Shown piece after piece: positions 9,336-17,602 of a stretch of 33,484 nt of DNA (position 1 is the stretch's first letter; each line of letters starts with the position of its first letter). The stretch lies in assembly GCA_002715425.1 (NCBI GenBank), contig PAYW01000029.1, forward strand, positions 39,070 through 72,553, read 5' to 3'. A program made the position numbers and the translations under genes. The stretch comes from Actinomycetota bacterium (GTDB lineage: Bacteria > Actinomycetota > Acidimicrobiia > Acidimicrobiales > UBA8592). The notes under the pieces were generated by a model. That model searched no databases, was not told the DNA's origin, and saw nothing but the letters and a program-made list of their open reading frames with translations.

Positions 9336-9944
9336 TTACGTTACTGTTGCCAGCTCTTGCAATGCGAGTTTAAGCAATAGAGAGGGTTCAGTATTGGATG
9401 GCAGGTTTTTCATTGCTAACTGGATTTCTTCCCTACCGTAACCAAGGCCGCTCAAAGCATCACGAACATCCCTACGGCTGGAATCCTCTATTAGAGAGTC
9501 GTTACCGTCCGAGTGATGGCCGTTGAGAGAAAATGAGTCCAAATCAATTTTCGATTGCAGCTCCACGATAAGTCGAGAGGCAGTTTTTTTACCTATACCT
9601 GGAACTAAGCACAATGCATCAGAATCCTCTTTAGCTAAGATATTTGCTAGTTGGTTAGGTGAGTGAGTGGACAGTATTGAGAGCCCCAACGATGGACCTA
9701 CACCATGCGTCGATATAAGCGCTTCGAAGAATAAACATTCTTCTCGAGTCGGGAACCCGTATAGAGACTGAGTGTCTTCTCGAAAATGATGATGCGTATA
9801 CACAAGTGCTTCAGAACCGGTTTCACCATACTGCTTTTGTGTTAAAGGCGGTATAAAGATTCTGTAACCTACGCCGCCCACTTCAACGATGATCTCCTGA
9901 TCTTCGACTAATATCAACTGGCCGCGGAGGCTCCCAATTGTCAT
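9336..9944 (-). CDS. ruvA: Holliday junction DNA-binding protein RuvA
   Basis: Tetrameric protein that recognises four-way junctions and loads RuvB. The 202-aa sequence has the N-terminal OB fold ([22 protein letters not shown]), the helix-hairpin-helix region ([17 protein letters not shown]), an Asp/Ser-rich flexible linker, and a C-terminal domain III ([13 protein letters not shown]) that contacts RuvB. Its ATG overlaps the ruvC stop as ATGA, which suggests coupled translation. Confidence 0.96.
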   Translation of the reverse strand: MTIGSLRGQLILVEDQEIIVEVGGVGYRIFIPPLTQKQYGETGSEALVYTHHHFREDTQSLYGFPTREECLFFEALISTHGVGPSLGLSILSTHSPNQLANILAKEDSDALCLVPGIGKKTASRLIVELQSKIDLDSFSLNGHHSDGNDSLIEDSSRRDVRDALSGLGYGREEIQLAMKNLPSNTEPSLLLKLALQELATVT

Positions 9945-10423
9945 TTTGCCTCCACAGCCTGACGGGCCAAATAACAGAGAGCAAGCGCTAACGCATCAGC
10001 AGCATCGACGGGTTGAAGCGGAGTTCTAATTCCCAATAGGAGACGAACCATTTTTTCCATCTCTTCTTTATCAGCACCACCATGGCCTGCAACAGCCTGC
10101 TTCACTTCATTTGGAGAGTACTCAACTACTTCACAGCCAGAAGAGACGCCTTCAGTCATGACTATCCCAATTGCTTGCCCTACAGAAATAGCAGTCGCCG
10201 CATTATGTTGGAACAAAACTCGTTCAATCGCTACAACATCAGGTTTATAATCAGCAATCAGTTCTCGAACTTCGTCCCTTAATAAAGTCAAACGATATGG
10301 AGTCCCCATCTCAGGAGGGGTTTGGATTACACCAGCAGCTAACGCTATTTCTTTTCCATTTTTACGTTGGACAACCCCATAACCGCAACGTGATAACCCA
10401 GGGTCGACTCCTAATACGAACAT
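9941..10423 (-). CDS. ruvC: Crossover junction endodeoxyribonuclease RuvC
   Basis: Resolves Holliday junctions by paired nicks. The 160-aa RNase H-like nuclease shows all four acidic catalytic positions: D7 (GVDPGL), E67 (VAIERVLF), D140 and D143 (PVDAADALALAL). It heads the ruvC-ruvA-ruvB set, separated from yebC by 114 bp. No Shine-Dalgarno is visible before the ATG at 10423. A -10-like TATTAT lies seven bases upstream, so a leaderless transcript, frequent in Actinobacteria, is possible. The leader also holds a 9-bp inverted repeat that ends on the start codon. Confidence 0.96.
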   Translation of the reverse strand: MFVLGVDPGLSRCGYGVVQRKNGKEIALAAGVIQTPPEMGTPYRLTLLRDEVRELIADYKPDVVAIERVLFQHNAATAISVGQAIGIVMTEGVSSGCEVVEYSPNEVKQAVAGHGGADKEEMEKMVRLLLGIRTPLQPVDAADALALALCYLARQAVEAK

Positions 10424-10474
10424 ATGTACGATAATAGCGCCTGCCCGAAGCTATAGGTGGACTTTTCGTACATA
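10423..10474 (-). promoter_or_regulatory. Inverted repeat and -10-like box in the ruvC leader
   Basis: TATGTACGA (10423-10431) and TCGTACATA (10466-10474), as written on the plus strand, are perfect 9-bp reverse complements 34 bp apart. The arm nearer ruvC ends on the A of the ATG. Between the arms, the minus strand reads TATTAT at 10436-10431, seven bases before the start codon. This could be an operator around a leaderless promoter, or an mRNA stem hiding the start. Assignment of function is inference. Confidence 0.35.
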
Positions 10475-10537
10475 AAAGTGTGCCGATGAAATCAGATCGA
10501 ACTTCCGATTAGACCATGAAAGATCACTTTATGGACT

Positions 10538-11287
10538 TCAACCCGCTATTTCTTGCATCACAGAGTCAGGTATATCGAAGTTCGCATGCACAGCGTCTAC
10601 ATCGTCCAGCTCATCTAAAAGGTCAATCAGATTTAAAACTTGTTTTGCTGCACCTGATTCCGTCAATGGCACTATTTGCGTTGGAAGAAAAGTAAGGTCT
10701 GCTGAAAGAAACGAAATCTCATGCTGTTCCAATGCATCCCGTAATCCATTAAGGTCAGTTGGATCGCTTGTCAACCTCCATGTATCTCCTTCATCGGCGA
10801 GGTCTTCTGCCCCGCTCTCTAAAGCCACCATCATCAACTCATCTTCGTCTACTTCACGGTCCAGAATAATTACGCCCTTTCGTTCAAATTGCCATGCGAC
10901 CGCTCCAGGTTCCGCTAATGATCCTCCATTCTTGGAAAGCATCGATCTCACCTCTGATCCGGTTCTGTTCCTATTATCCGTAAGTGTCTCAATAAATAAC
11001 GCCACACCGTTAGGGGCATAACCCTCATAGGTAACATCTTCGTAATTTACTCCTTCAAGTTCGCCGGTTCCTCTTTTGATCGCTCTCTCTATGGTGTCGA
11101 GCGGCACAGAATTATCTCTTGCTTTCTGATACATCGTCCGAAGGGTCGGATTAGCATCTAAGTCACCACCACCTTGTCTAGCTGCAACTTCGACTTGCTT
11201 AATTAACTTTGCGAAAAGCTTTCCACGCTTTTTATCGGCAGCGCCTTTTTTGTGCTTAATCGTTGCCCATTTTGAATGACCAGACAT
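10538..11287 (-). CDS. yebC: YebC/PmpR family (TACO1-like) protein
   Basis: Member of the conserved YebC/TACO1 family, classically annotated as a transcriptional regulator and more recently linked to translation through difficult peptide motifs. The 249-aa sequence opens with the invariant MSGHSKWATIKHKKGAADKKRGKLF-type N-terminus (residues 1-25). It has the mid-region EGYAPNGVALFIETLTDNRNRT and the acidic C-terminal lobe with LLDELDDVDAVHANFD. In Actinobacteria it commonly lies between pdxT and ruvC, as here; pdxT ends 9 bp upstream. Role in this organism is inferred from family only. Confidence 0.95.
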   Translation of the reverse strand: MSGHSKWATIKHKKGAADKKRGKLFAKLIKQVEVAARQGGGDLDANPTLRTMYQKARDNSVPLDTIERAIKRGTGELEGVNYEDVTYEGYAPNGVALFIETLTDNRNRTGSEVRSMLSKNGGSLAEPGAVAWQFERKGVIILDREVDEDELMMVALESGAEDLADEGDTWRLTSDPTDLNGLRDALEQHEISFLSADLTFLPTQIVPLTESGAAKQVLNLIDLLDELDDVDAVHANFDIPDSVMQEIAG

Positions 11288-11296
11288 ACTAAAACA

Positions 11297-11881
11297 CTAC
11301 CTCTGTGATCCTGATGGTTCCATAGATAAGAACATTTCGTGGATTCTTCCATCATTAGATAACTCTGGGTGAAAAGAAGCGACCAATATCGAATCCGTTC
11401 CACATAACACTATTTTTTCGTCGACCCTTGCATATACTTTCACACCTTCGCCGATTGATTCGACAATTGGGGCTCGGATGAATACCGATGGGAATGGCTC
11501 GTCAAGCCCGATGACATCGATCTCACTTTCAAATGAATCCACTTGTCTACCGAACGCATTGCGGCGAACTGTTATGTCTATTGCCTCAAGAGGCTTTTGG
11601 TCATCGCGCCCATCAAGCACTTCTCTAGCAAGAACGATCATCCCAGCACAAGTCCCAAATATTGGCATGCCTGCAGAAATTGATTCTTGAATTGGAGTCC
11701 TCATTCCATTCCAATCAAGCAACATAGAAATGGTTGTTGACTCTCCACCAGGGATGACAAGACGATCTATCTTCTCCAGATCGTCTGGGGTGCGAACTTC
11801 AAGTACCTCAACACCAAGAGAAGTAAATGCCTGCATATGACTGACATAGGCGCCTTGAAGTGCGAGAACGCCTACTTTCAA
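11297..11881 (-). CDS. pdxT: PLP synthase glutaminase subunit PdxT
   Basis: Hydrolyses glutamine and channels ammonia to PdxS for pyridoxal 5'-phosphate synthesis. The class I glutaminase triad is visible: nucleophile C78 in GTCAGM, H171 and E173 in SFHPELSND. The substrate-site motif PGGESTT (44-50) is intact. At 194 aa the length is normal. The start codon is TTG at 11879-11881, three bases after the pdxS stop, with a GGTGAG-type purine stretch close by, so translation is probably coupled to pdxS. Confidence 0.96.
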   Translation of the reverse strand: MKVGVLALQGAYVSHMQAFTSLGVEVLEVRTPDDLEKIDRLVIPGGESTTISMLLDWNGMRTPIQESISAGMPIFGTCAGMIVLAREVLDGRDDQKPLEAIDITVRRNAFGRQVDSFESEIDVIGLDEPFPSVFIRAPIVESIGEGVKVYARVDEKIVLCGTDSILVASFHPELSNDGRIHEMFLSMEPSGSQR

Positions 11882-11884
11882 GAC

Positions 11885-12787
11885 TCACCAACCGCGATCT
11901 TCTAACCTAATTTGGATTTCGTCCATTCCAATCCCAGTCATAGGACCTCCCAGCCCTCGACTGGCTTTCGCTACAATCTCTGGACGTGTGAAGTTGGTCG
12001 TTGCTTCCACGATGGCCTTGGCACGCGGCTCGGGGTCTTCTGATTTAAAGATACCTGAACCCACAAAGACTGCCTCAGCCCCTAGCTGCATTACGAGAGC
12101 TGCATCAGCAGGAGTGGCTATTCCGCCTGCACAGAACATAGGTACTGGTAATCGACCCACTGATGCGACTTCCTGAACAAGAGGTAGGGGGGCTTGAAGC
12201 TCTTTAGCCCAATCAAATAGTTCAGCAGAGTCTGCCTGGCCGAGCTTACGAATATCGCCCAGAATTGTCCGCAGATGCCTCACTGCCTGAACAACATTCC
12301 CAGTCCCAGCCTCTCCTTTACTCCGGATCATGCATGCGCCTTCAGAGATTCGTCGAAGGGCCTCTCCTAAATTTGTGGCGCCGCAAACAAATGGCACTTC
12401 AAAGGCCCACTTATCGATGTGGTGTTTTTCATCTGCAGGGGTGAGAACTTCAGATTCATCAACGTAGTCAACACCCAAAGCTTCCAACACTTGGGCTTCT
12501 GCAAAGTGGCCGATGCGAGCCTTCGCCATAACCGGAATAGTAACGACCTCTTGGATCCCCTCTATCATCTCGGGATCACTCATTCGAGCTATCCCACCAT
12601 CAACTCGAATGTCAGCTGGGACACGCTCAAGAGCCATGACGGCAACAGCGCCTGCATCTTCAGCTATTTTCGCTTGGTCAGGGGTCACGACATCCATGAT
12701 TACCCCGCCCTTTAGCATTTCGGCAAGACCGCGCTTTACTTTTACAGTGCCTGTTGTCTTTGCATCTTCTACGTTTTCTTCAGCCAT
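11885..12787 (-). CDS. pdxS: PLP synthase synthase subunit PdxS
   Basis: Condenses ribose 5-phosphate, glyceraldehyde 3-phosphate and PdxT-derived ammonia into pyridoxal 5'-phosphate (DXP-independent route). The 300-aa (beta/alpha)8 protein has the active-site lysines K89 (MAKARIGH) and K157 (RSKGEAGTG), and D32 (IMDVV). The phosphate-binding segments [11 protein letters not shown] and [12 protein letters not shown] are present. Conservation is high throughout. It directly precedes pdxT. A 14-bp AT-rich palindrome lies in its short upstream gap. Confidence 0.98.
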   Translation of the reverse strand: MAEENVEDAKTTGTVKVKRGLAEMLKGGVIMDVVTPDQAKIAEDAGAVAVMALERVPADIRVDGGIARMSDPEMIEGIQEVVTIPVMAKARIGHFAEAQVLEALGVDYVDESEVLTPADEKHHIDKWAFEVPFVCGATNLGEALRRISEGACMIRSKGEAGTGNVVQAVRHLRTILGDIRKLGQADSAELFDWAKELQAPLPLVQEVASVGRLPVPMFCAGGIATPADAALVMQLGAEAVFVGSGIFKSEDPEPRAKAIVEATTNFTRPEIVAKASRGLGGPMTGIGMDEIQIRLEDRGW

Positions 12788-12801
12788 ACTTAAATCTTAT
12801 C

Positions 12802-12815
12802 TCTAAATTTTTAGA
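12802..12815. promoter_or_regulatory. AT-rich palindrome upstream of pdxS
   Basis: TCTAAA-TT-TTTAGA is a perfect 6-bp inverted repeat with a 2-bp spacer, about 15 bp before the pdxS ATG in the 56-bp gap after the M48 gene. It could be an operator, or chance in AT-rich sequence. No U-run follows, so I do not call it a terminator. Confidence 0.2.
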
Positions 12816-12843
12816 TCTAGGACATAGATTCTGATTAAGCAGA

Positions 12844-13599
12844 TTAAAGCTCCGCCAGTGCGGCAATTCGACCACTTGTAGAAAATCCAGAATCAATCAG
12901 CGGTTCACTTGGGGGGTTAATCCACATATGTCTACAGAATCTTGGGTTATGCGTGGGCTCTCTTCCATCGGAGTAAAGACTTTCTAGCGCTTTCCCCAAT
13001 CCAGGCGGATACCTCGTCAACCCAACAGCAGCTATATCTATTTCTGCGATGCTCCATGGGTCTAGAAATTTCGCGCCTACTTTTGAAACGACGCTAGGCA
13101 AAAAAGCCCAAGGCCATGCAATAAGTATTGCCAGAGTTCCTTCTAAGTATGATGTTCGGCTTCTCGATCTCGATAATTCATGAGTGATCAGTCCTTCTAG
13201 CTCGGTTCGTTTAACGCGACTCAGAAGACCCGATGTTACAACTAAGTTACTATGCTGGGGGTCGCGACCAACCATCATCATGTTTGGAGCGGCGTCTTCA
13301 ATAAGGAAAAGTTGAGGCTTTCGAAATCCGTAGGAAATACAAACTCCCTCTACAAGGTTTGTGAACCGAGGGTGGGTCTTCAGATTGACTGGAACAGCAT
13401 TAATTTTTTTTAGAATGAAGGAATCTATTTTTCTAAAAACAAAAAATATCCAAAGACTCGCGAGTCCCACAGAACAAGGAACCAAAATACCAAATTCAAT
13501 GCCTATCAGGAGTCCAATTACGATAAGAATCAGTGAGTCGACTGTTGCGCAGGCAAGGAAAAGTACTGAAGCGCGGAAGGCCGCAACTTTTGGATTCAT
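12844..13599 (-). CDS. M48 (HtpX/Ste24-like) peptidase homologue with degenerate zinc site
   Basis: The 251-aa protein has the layout of the membrane M48 proteases that accompany LemA: two N-terminal helices (~8-55), a soluble region with PNMMMVGRDPQHSNLVVTSGLL, the helix with the expected HEXXH, a further hydrophobic segment (~156-172), and the downstream LTRYPPGL signature. The catalytic motif is H140-E-L-S-R144, so the second zinc histidine is arginine. The usual E-x3-D third-ligand site reads I184-A-E-I-D188, so that glutamate also appears lost, although E186 is near. It is unlikely to cut by the usual mechanism and may be a pseudoprotease. Its ATG overlaps the lemA stop (TAATG). A sequence error cannot explain both changes easily. 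Confidence 0.85.
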   Translation of the reverse strand: MNPKVAAFRASVLFLACATVDSLILIVIGLLIGIEFGILVPCSVGLASLWIFFVFRKIDSFILKKINAVPVNLKTHPRFTNLVEGVCISYGFRKPQLFLIEDAAPNMMMVGRDPQHSNLVVTSGLLSRVKRTELEGLITHELSRSRSRTSYLEGTLAILIAWPWAFLPSVVSKVGAKFLDPWSIAEIDIAAVGLTRYPPGLGKALESLYSDGREPTHNPRFCRHMWINPPSEPLIDSGFSTSGRIAALAEL

Positions 13600-14150
13600 T
13601 AGAATTGGACCTGCACTGGCCCTTCAGCTTCATCTTCAACTTCGTAGAATTCTTCTTGTTCGAACTTAAAGATGCCAGCGATCAAATTGGATGGGAAAAC
13701 TTCGATTTTGTTGTTGTATCCAAGAACACTGTCATTGAAATGCTGTCGAGCAAAAGCAATTTTGCTTTCGGTGCTTGTTAACTCTTCTTGCAATTCAAGA
13801 AAATTCACGTTTGCCTTTAGGTCTGGATAGGCCTCAGACAGGGCAAATAGAGATTTAAGGGTTCCTTCTAAAAGATTTTCATTCTGCGCTTGATCAACTG
13901 GTCCAGAAGCAGCCATTGCTGAACTTCGTGCTTGTATAACCGCATCGAAAGTTTCTTTTTCGTGCTCTGCATATCCCTTCACGGTTTCAATCAGGTTAGG
14001 TATCAGGTCATACCTGCGACGCAGTTGAACATCTATCTGCGCCCAGGCATTTTTTGTTCGGTTACGTAATCGAACGAGACTGTTATATTGCAGCACGAGA
14101 AATAAAAGAAATAGCGCTACAACTACGATAATTATGATGGTTGCAACCAC
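13599..14150 (-). CDS. lemA: LemA family membrane protein
   Basis: One N-terminal helix (~3-22) is followed by the family hallmark YNSLVRLRNRTKNAWAQIDV and a long helical bundle with RRYDLIPNLIETVKGY and the ANVNFLELQEELTSTE segment. Length 183 aa is typical. The start is GTG at 14148-14150 with a strong AAGGAGG four bases upstream. LemA proteins have no settled function; they are widely found beside M48 proteases or TPM-domain proteins. Here the gene is translationally coupled to the degenerate M48 homologue downstream. Confidence 0.93.
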   Translation of the reverse strand: MVATIIIIVVVALFLLFLVLQYNSLVRLRNRTKNAWAQIDVQLRRRYDLIPNLIETVKGYAEHEKETFDAVIQARSSAMAASGPVDQAQNENLLEGTLKSLFALSEAYPDLKANVNFLELQEELTSTESKIAFARQHFNDSVLGYNNKIEVFPSNLIAGIFKFEQEEFYEVEDEAEGPVQVQF

Positions 14151-14221
14151 GGAGCCTCCTTCCGGCTTCTAGTTTAATGATAACCAATCCTTGATGATCA
14201 TTTACTCTCCATAAGGTTTTT

Positions 14222-15370
14222 TTACCTCATTCTGAAATTCCTTGAGTTCAGGGTGCGCTGTGTGAAAAATTGCCCCCCTTTAGCTAAGGGCACTTTTGGC
14301 GTTTGGGCAATAGCCTTTTGGTATATCTGGATATAGCGCTCGGCTAATTCAGCCATAGAGAACTCTCTGACTCTTAATAGGGCTGATTCAACTATGACTT
14401 GTGATGCCTCAGGTTCGTAGAGACCTATCTCAAGGGCTTTCGCCAAAGCAGTTGAATCGCCAGCTTTGAAAAGCAGAGCGTCTTTACCTCCTCTAGTTAA
14501 TTTTGAATACCCAGGGATATCACTTGCGACCACAAGAGATCCTGATGCCATCGCTTCAAGGAGAACGATCCCAAATGACTCGCCACCCAATGAAGGGGCG
14601 CAGAACAACGAAGATTTTTGCAAACGCTCTATTTTCTCTTCTTCCGATATTCTTCCGAGCCATTTAATACGACTATCGTCTTCAGTTGCCTTCTGCAGGC
14701 GCTTTGTATCTGGGCCATCGGATGCGATCCAAAGTTTTACTTCATCTGGGAGAAATTGCATAGACCGAATAAGAATTTCAAGGCCCTTTCTTGGTTCATG
14801 CCTTCCGACAAAAAAAATAGTCCGCCCTGCTTGCTTTGGGACTTTCGAAGAATACCGGTCTAGCTCTATCCCATTAAACAAAATTTCATAATTCCCACCG
14901 AGAGCGTTTCTTGCCGTAGCAGCAGCTTCTTCCGAAACGGCGCAGTTCACTTCGACCCTATTTGCTACCCATCGAGCTGGCTTATTGAAGTATTCATAGG
15001 ATTTTGACGGTCCGGACCGATGAAAAGTAGCGACAATTGGACTTTGCTTTAGAACAATCGCTGTGATCGTCGGGCCGGGTGCTAGCGGCTCATGTACATG
15101 GAGGAGGTCAAATCTCTCGTCTCTAAGGGCTCGAATAACTCGGAGCTGCGCTGATGGATCTGGCGCAAGTGGAGCGATAGAACCATTTGCCGCTGTGGGC
15201 AAACTATTTCCTAAGGGGGTTATCCCCGTGTCAGGAGGCGGTCCATCGCACGGGCCGAGGACACGGACATCAACTCCCTTATTTCGCAGTCCACGGGCCA
15301 AGCTCAGAATCTGGTTTTGGACGCCTCCAGGTATTGTGAGGCTGTAAGGGCTTATCATTCCGATGCGCAT
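14222..15370 (-). CDS. pimA: GT4 glycosyltransferase, PimA-like phosphatidylinositol mannosyltransferase
   Basis: Probably adds the first mannose from GDP-mannose to phosphatidylinositol at the inner face of the membrane. The 382-aa GT-B protein starts with MRIGMISPYSLTIPGGVQNQ, very close to the PimA N-terminus. Other key sites are HVHEPLAPG, ATFH117, the donor-binding R190 and K195 in GRHEPRKGLE, and the GT4 E-x7-E motif (E264, E272). The C-terminal ~20 residues look like an extra tail. Context is decisive: pgsA and a PatA-like acyltransferase lie immediately upstream, the pgsA-patA-pimA order of mycobacteria. A different sugar or lipid acceptor cannot be ruled out. Confidence 0.85.
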   Translation of the reverse strand: MRIGMISPYSLTIPGGVQNQILSLARGLRNKGVDVRVLGPCDGPPPDTGITPLGNSLPTAANGSIAPLAPDPSAQLRVIRALRDERFDLLHVHEPLAPGPTITAIVLKQSPIVATFHRSGPSKSYEYFNKPARWVANRVEVNCAVSEEAAATARNALGGNYEILFNGIELDRYSSKVPKQAGRTIFFVGRHEPRKGLEILIRSMQFLPDEVKLWIASDGPDTKRLQKATEDDSRIKWLGRISEEEKIERLQKSSLFCAPSLGGESFGIVLLEAMASGSLVVASDIPGYSKLTRGGKDALLFKAGDSTALAKALEIGLYEPEASQVIVESALLRVREFSMAELAERYIQIYQKAIAQTPKVPLAKGGQFFTQRTLNSRNFRMR

Positions 15371-15398
15371 ATCTTTATTGGTAGCCGATATCAGAGGC

Positions 15399-16343
15399 TT
15401 ATGGGGCTTTTTCGAATTTCAAGGAATTTTTTCTTTGCAATCTGAAGCTCTCCAAAGCCCCATAGTCACTTTTCCAATTCGGCTGCATTAAGTGCCACTG
15501 CTCAGGTGCTGCTCTTATCAAATCTTCAAAAACGCAAATCAAGTCCTGCGTGGCTTTTGTAATGTCATCGCGAAACCTTCCTTTTGTTCTTTCCGTCTTA
15601 ATCGGCGGGCAAACGACTGCATGGTGAGAATCCTCACGTTGGTAAACAGCTACAGGAAGCACATGGGCCCCTGTTCGGAGCGCAAGCGTCGCAGGCCCCG
15701 CAGGCACTGTTGTTCTTTCCCCAAAAAAATCGACCTCTATTCCGTTTCCTTCTATGTCTCGATCGCAAAGCAAACATACAACGTGATTTGCTTTTAATGC
15801 TTCAACGACTTGTCCACCAGCGCTTGGCCCTAGAGGAATAACGTTCATCCCAAAACCCTGCCGGTATTTCATCAAGAACTGAAAGAGCTCAGGAGGGCTT
15901 TGTTCTTCTACAACCACTGATACTTGGTATTTCGGGGAGCAGATTAGCCACCTCCCCGCCCATTCCCATCCACCAAGGTGCGGAAGTGCCAATATCGGGC
16001 CCACTCCAGTTCGCCAGCCATTCTCTATGTGCTCGAAACCTTCCACAGTAAACCCTGAATCAATTTCAAAATCTGTAAGGTCTTGTATTCTGGCTGAATC
16101 AATCCAGTAACGGGCGTATGTTTCAAAGGTCCGATGAATTTTTTTCTTCAGTTGTTTCGGTGGAAGATCCTCACCGTAAACTCGCGACAAATGTCGACCT
16201 ACAAGCATCTTTTTTTCTTTAGCAACGCCAGCTGCCAAATAGGCCGAAAAGCGTTGAATAGGGCTCAACCAAATACGAGGAATTCTCCTTAGAAGGTAAC
16301 TACCAACTCGATAAGCAGTTACGGCAATTGAAATCTTCCTCAC
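15399..16343 (-). CDS. LpxL/HtrB-family acyltransferase, PatA-like
   Basis: Membrane-associated acyltransferase of the lysophospholipid/lipid A type. In this position in Actinobacteria it acylates the mannose of phosphatidylinositol mannosides. The 314-aa protein has the catalytic H-x4-E motif at H122-E127 (PHLGGWEW), the LLCDRDIEGNGIEVDFFG segment, PAGPATLALRTGA, and PEQWHLMQPNW near the end. The start is GTG at 16341-16343; GGAG lies about 13 bases upstream, overlapping the pgsA stop, so the exact start is uncertain. It sits between pgsA and pimA. Confidence 0.87.
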   Translation of the reverse strand: MRKISIAVTAYRVGSYLLRRIPRIWLSPIQRFSAYLAAGVAKEKKMLVGRHLSRVYGEDLPPKQLKKKIHRTFETYARYWIDSARIQDLTDFEIDSGFTVEGFEHIENGWRTGVGPILALPHLGGWEWAGRWLICSPKYQVSVVVEEQSPPELFQFLMKYRQGFGMNVIPLGPSAGGQVVEALKANHVVCLLCDRDIEGNGIEVDFFGERTTVPAGPATLALRTGAHVLPVAVYQREDSHHAVVCPPIKTERTKGRFRDDITKATQDLICVFEDLIRAAPEQWHLMQPNWKSDYGALESFRLQRKNSLKFEKAP

Positions 16344-16359
16344 GTTTAGCTTTAATCTC

Positions 16360-16956
16360 CTATAGGGGGCTTATATTTTTTGAAGCTTGCTTCCATATCT
16401 TGGCGAAGCGTTGGCAGGCGGTAATGCCAGTGAGCGCCAGCATGACCCAAAGAACAGGGATCAATATCCCATCGAAAAGGAGACCTAAAGCGAGAACGAT
16501 AAAGCGTTCAGCCCGTTCCATAATTCCACCTTTTGCATCAAAGCCTAAGGACTCAGCTTTCGCTCTTTGGTATGAAACAAGCAATGCTGTAGCCATGAGA
16601 GCAACTGGGAGCATCATGATTCTCCCAGGTTCCTCTGTAGCTAAGTGCCAAGCTATTCCAGAAAAGAGCAGAGAGTCAGTTACCCGATCACTGACTGAGT
16701 CAAAGAATGCCCCGCGGACAGAAGCGGTACCGGCTGCCTTCGCTACCGCTCCATCTAGAGCATCTGGGATTCCTGTTAACAGCAGACAAATAAAACCAGC
16801 AAACATATGGCCACGGCCAATAACTATTGCTCCAGCCACTGCGACAAGGATTCCTACGACTGTTAATGCATCTGCGGAAATTTTTAGGCGCCACAAGACC
16901 ACGCCGATGGGGTCCAGAACCTTGTCAACTACTGATCGTAAATTTCCGTCAAACAC
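16360..16956 (-). CDS. pgsA: CDP-alcohol phosphatidyltransferase (phosphatidylinositol-phosphate synthase-like)
   Basis: Integral membrane enzyme that transfers a phosphatidyl group from CDP-diacylglycerol to an alcohol, here most likely inositol phosphate. I start it at the GTG at 16954-16956, which has AAAGGAG five bases upstream; a longer ORF reaches 17007 without a good ribosome site. The CDP-alcohol motif D-x2-DG-x2-AR-x8-G-x3-D-x3-D is present as D65, D68, G69, A72, K73, G82, D86, D90: the usual arginine is lysine. Six hydrophobic segments can be drawn. The patA-like and pimA-like genes follow. Confidence 0.88.
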   Translation of the reverse strand: MFDGNLRSVVDKVLDPIGVVLWRLKISADALTVVGILVAVAGAIVIGRGHMFAGFICLLLTGIPDALDGAVAKAAGTASVRGAFFDSVSDRVTDSLLFSGIAWHLATEEPGRIMMLPVALMATALLVSYQRAKAESLGFDAKGGIMERAERFIVLALGLLFDGILIPVLWVMLALTGITACQRFAKIWKQASKNISPL

Positions 16957-16961
16957 GTTTT

Positions 16962-16968
16962 CTCCTTT
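16962..16968 (-). promoter_or_regulatory. Shine-Dalgarno deciding the pgsA GTG start
   Basis: On the minus strand this is AAAGGAG, five bases before GTG 16954-16956. It supports a 198-aa product rather than the 215-aa one from position 17007. Confidence 0.65.
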
Positions 16969-17052
16969 GAGTTTCGAACCCGAACCCAACTGGCGCAACC
17001 ATAGCACTGATCATTGAAGAAACTTGTCCTTGTCTAAGAGATGTTAAGACTT

Positions 17053-17535
17053 TCAAGTCCAGTCTTCAGGATTCTCTTCCACTACTCTTTCGAGGACTTC
17101 CCCATTTCCTGCATCAATAATCACGACAGCTCGAAACTCCGGGTGGGGCTCTTGGGAATAAATCAGGAGGCGCCAAACAGGCTTACTTCCCCACCCTCGC
17201 CACATCATTTGTGCTGATGCAGGGCCAGCGGCGAAGCCTAAATCACTTTCGGCGAGCAATAGAGCTTGACCCTCATCAATGCTTGTGCTTGCCGAGGCAA
17301 AAAACGAGTAAAATGCAACGCATAGTATCCCTATTCCTGCATACATAAACCCAGTATTTGCAAGTGGAGAACCCAAAGCAAATATGCCAAGTCCAAGTGC
17401 CACGACTCCAACTACGAGATAGAGAAAGCCTGCTATTCGACGTCGGTCGTTATTTGGAATTTCATAATCGGGACTAGTAAAGGATACTTCGAGATCTTCA
17501 GGCAATGAGTCAGGTATCTCTTTTTCGTCTTCCAT
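17053..17535 (-). CDS. Hypothetical two-helix membrane protein (160 aa)
   Basis: I do not recognise a named family. An acidic N-terminus (~1-30) is followed by two membrane helices (~34-54 and ~62-80), then a soluble C-terminal domain of about 75 residues with WRLLIYSQEPHPEFRAVVII-like strands and GNGEVLERVVEENPEDW at the end, which vaguely resembles a PepSY-type fold. The ATG at 17535 has AGAGGT five bases upstream. It lies between the HIT-protein gene and pgsA on the same strand, so it is expressed with lipid-synthesis genes. No function is assigned. Confidence 0.75.
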   Translation of the reverse strand: MEDEKEIPDSLPEDLEVSFTSPDYEIPNNDRRRIAGFLYLVVGVVALGLGIFALGSPLANTGFMYAGIGILCVAFYSFFASASTSIDEGQALLLAESDLGFAAGPASAQMMWRGWGSKPVWRLLIYSQEPHPEFRAVVIIDAGNGEVLERVVEENPEDWT

Positions 17536-17602
17536 CGCTACCTCTAGCTTAGTTCATTCAGTACGATAGCTGGTTTCGTGATCGACTACCTATTAGTCGT
17601 GA

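Noticed and set aside
10497..10502. TCGAAC as a LexA box for ruvC
   Set aside because: Only one half of the expected palindrome is present; kept as a minor note in the ruvC finding.
10514..10536. CATGAAAG/CTTTATG hairpin after yebC
   Set aside because: The stem is imperfect with a bulge and lacks a U-tract, so it is not a convincing terminator.
14163..14221. Inverted repeat AATGAT/ATCATT and AACC/GGTT followed by a T-run
   Set aside because: The arms are short and far apart, and the T-run is on the plus strand while the flanking genes are on the minus strand.
16328..17017. 229-aa plus-strand ORF opposite pgsA
   Set aside because: It is antisense to the CDP-alcohol motif and membrane helices of pgsA; the product has shadow-like Arg/Ser/Thr composition.
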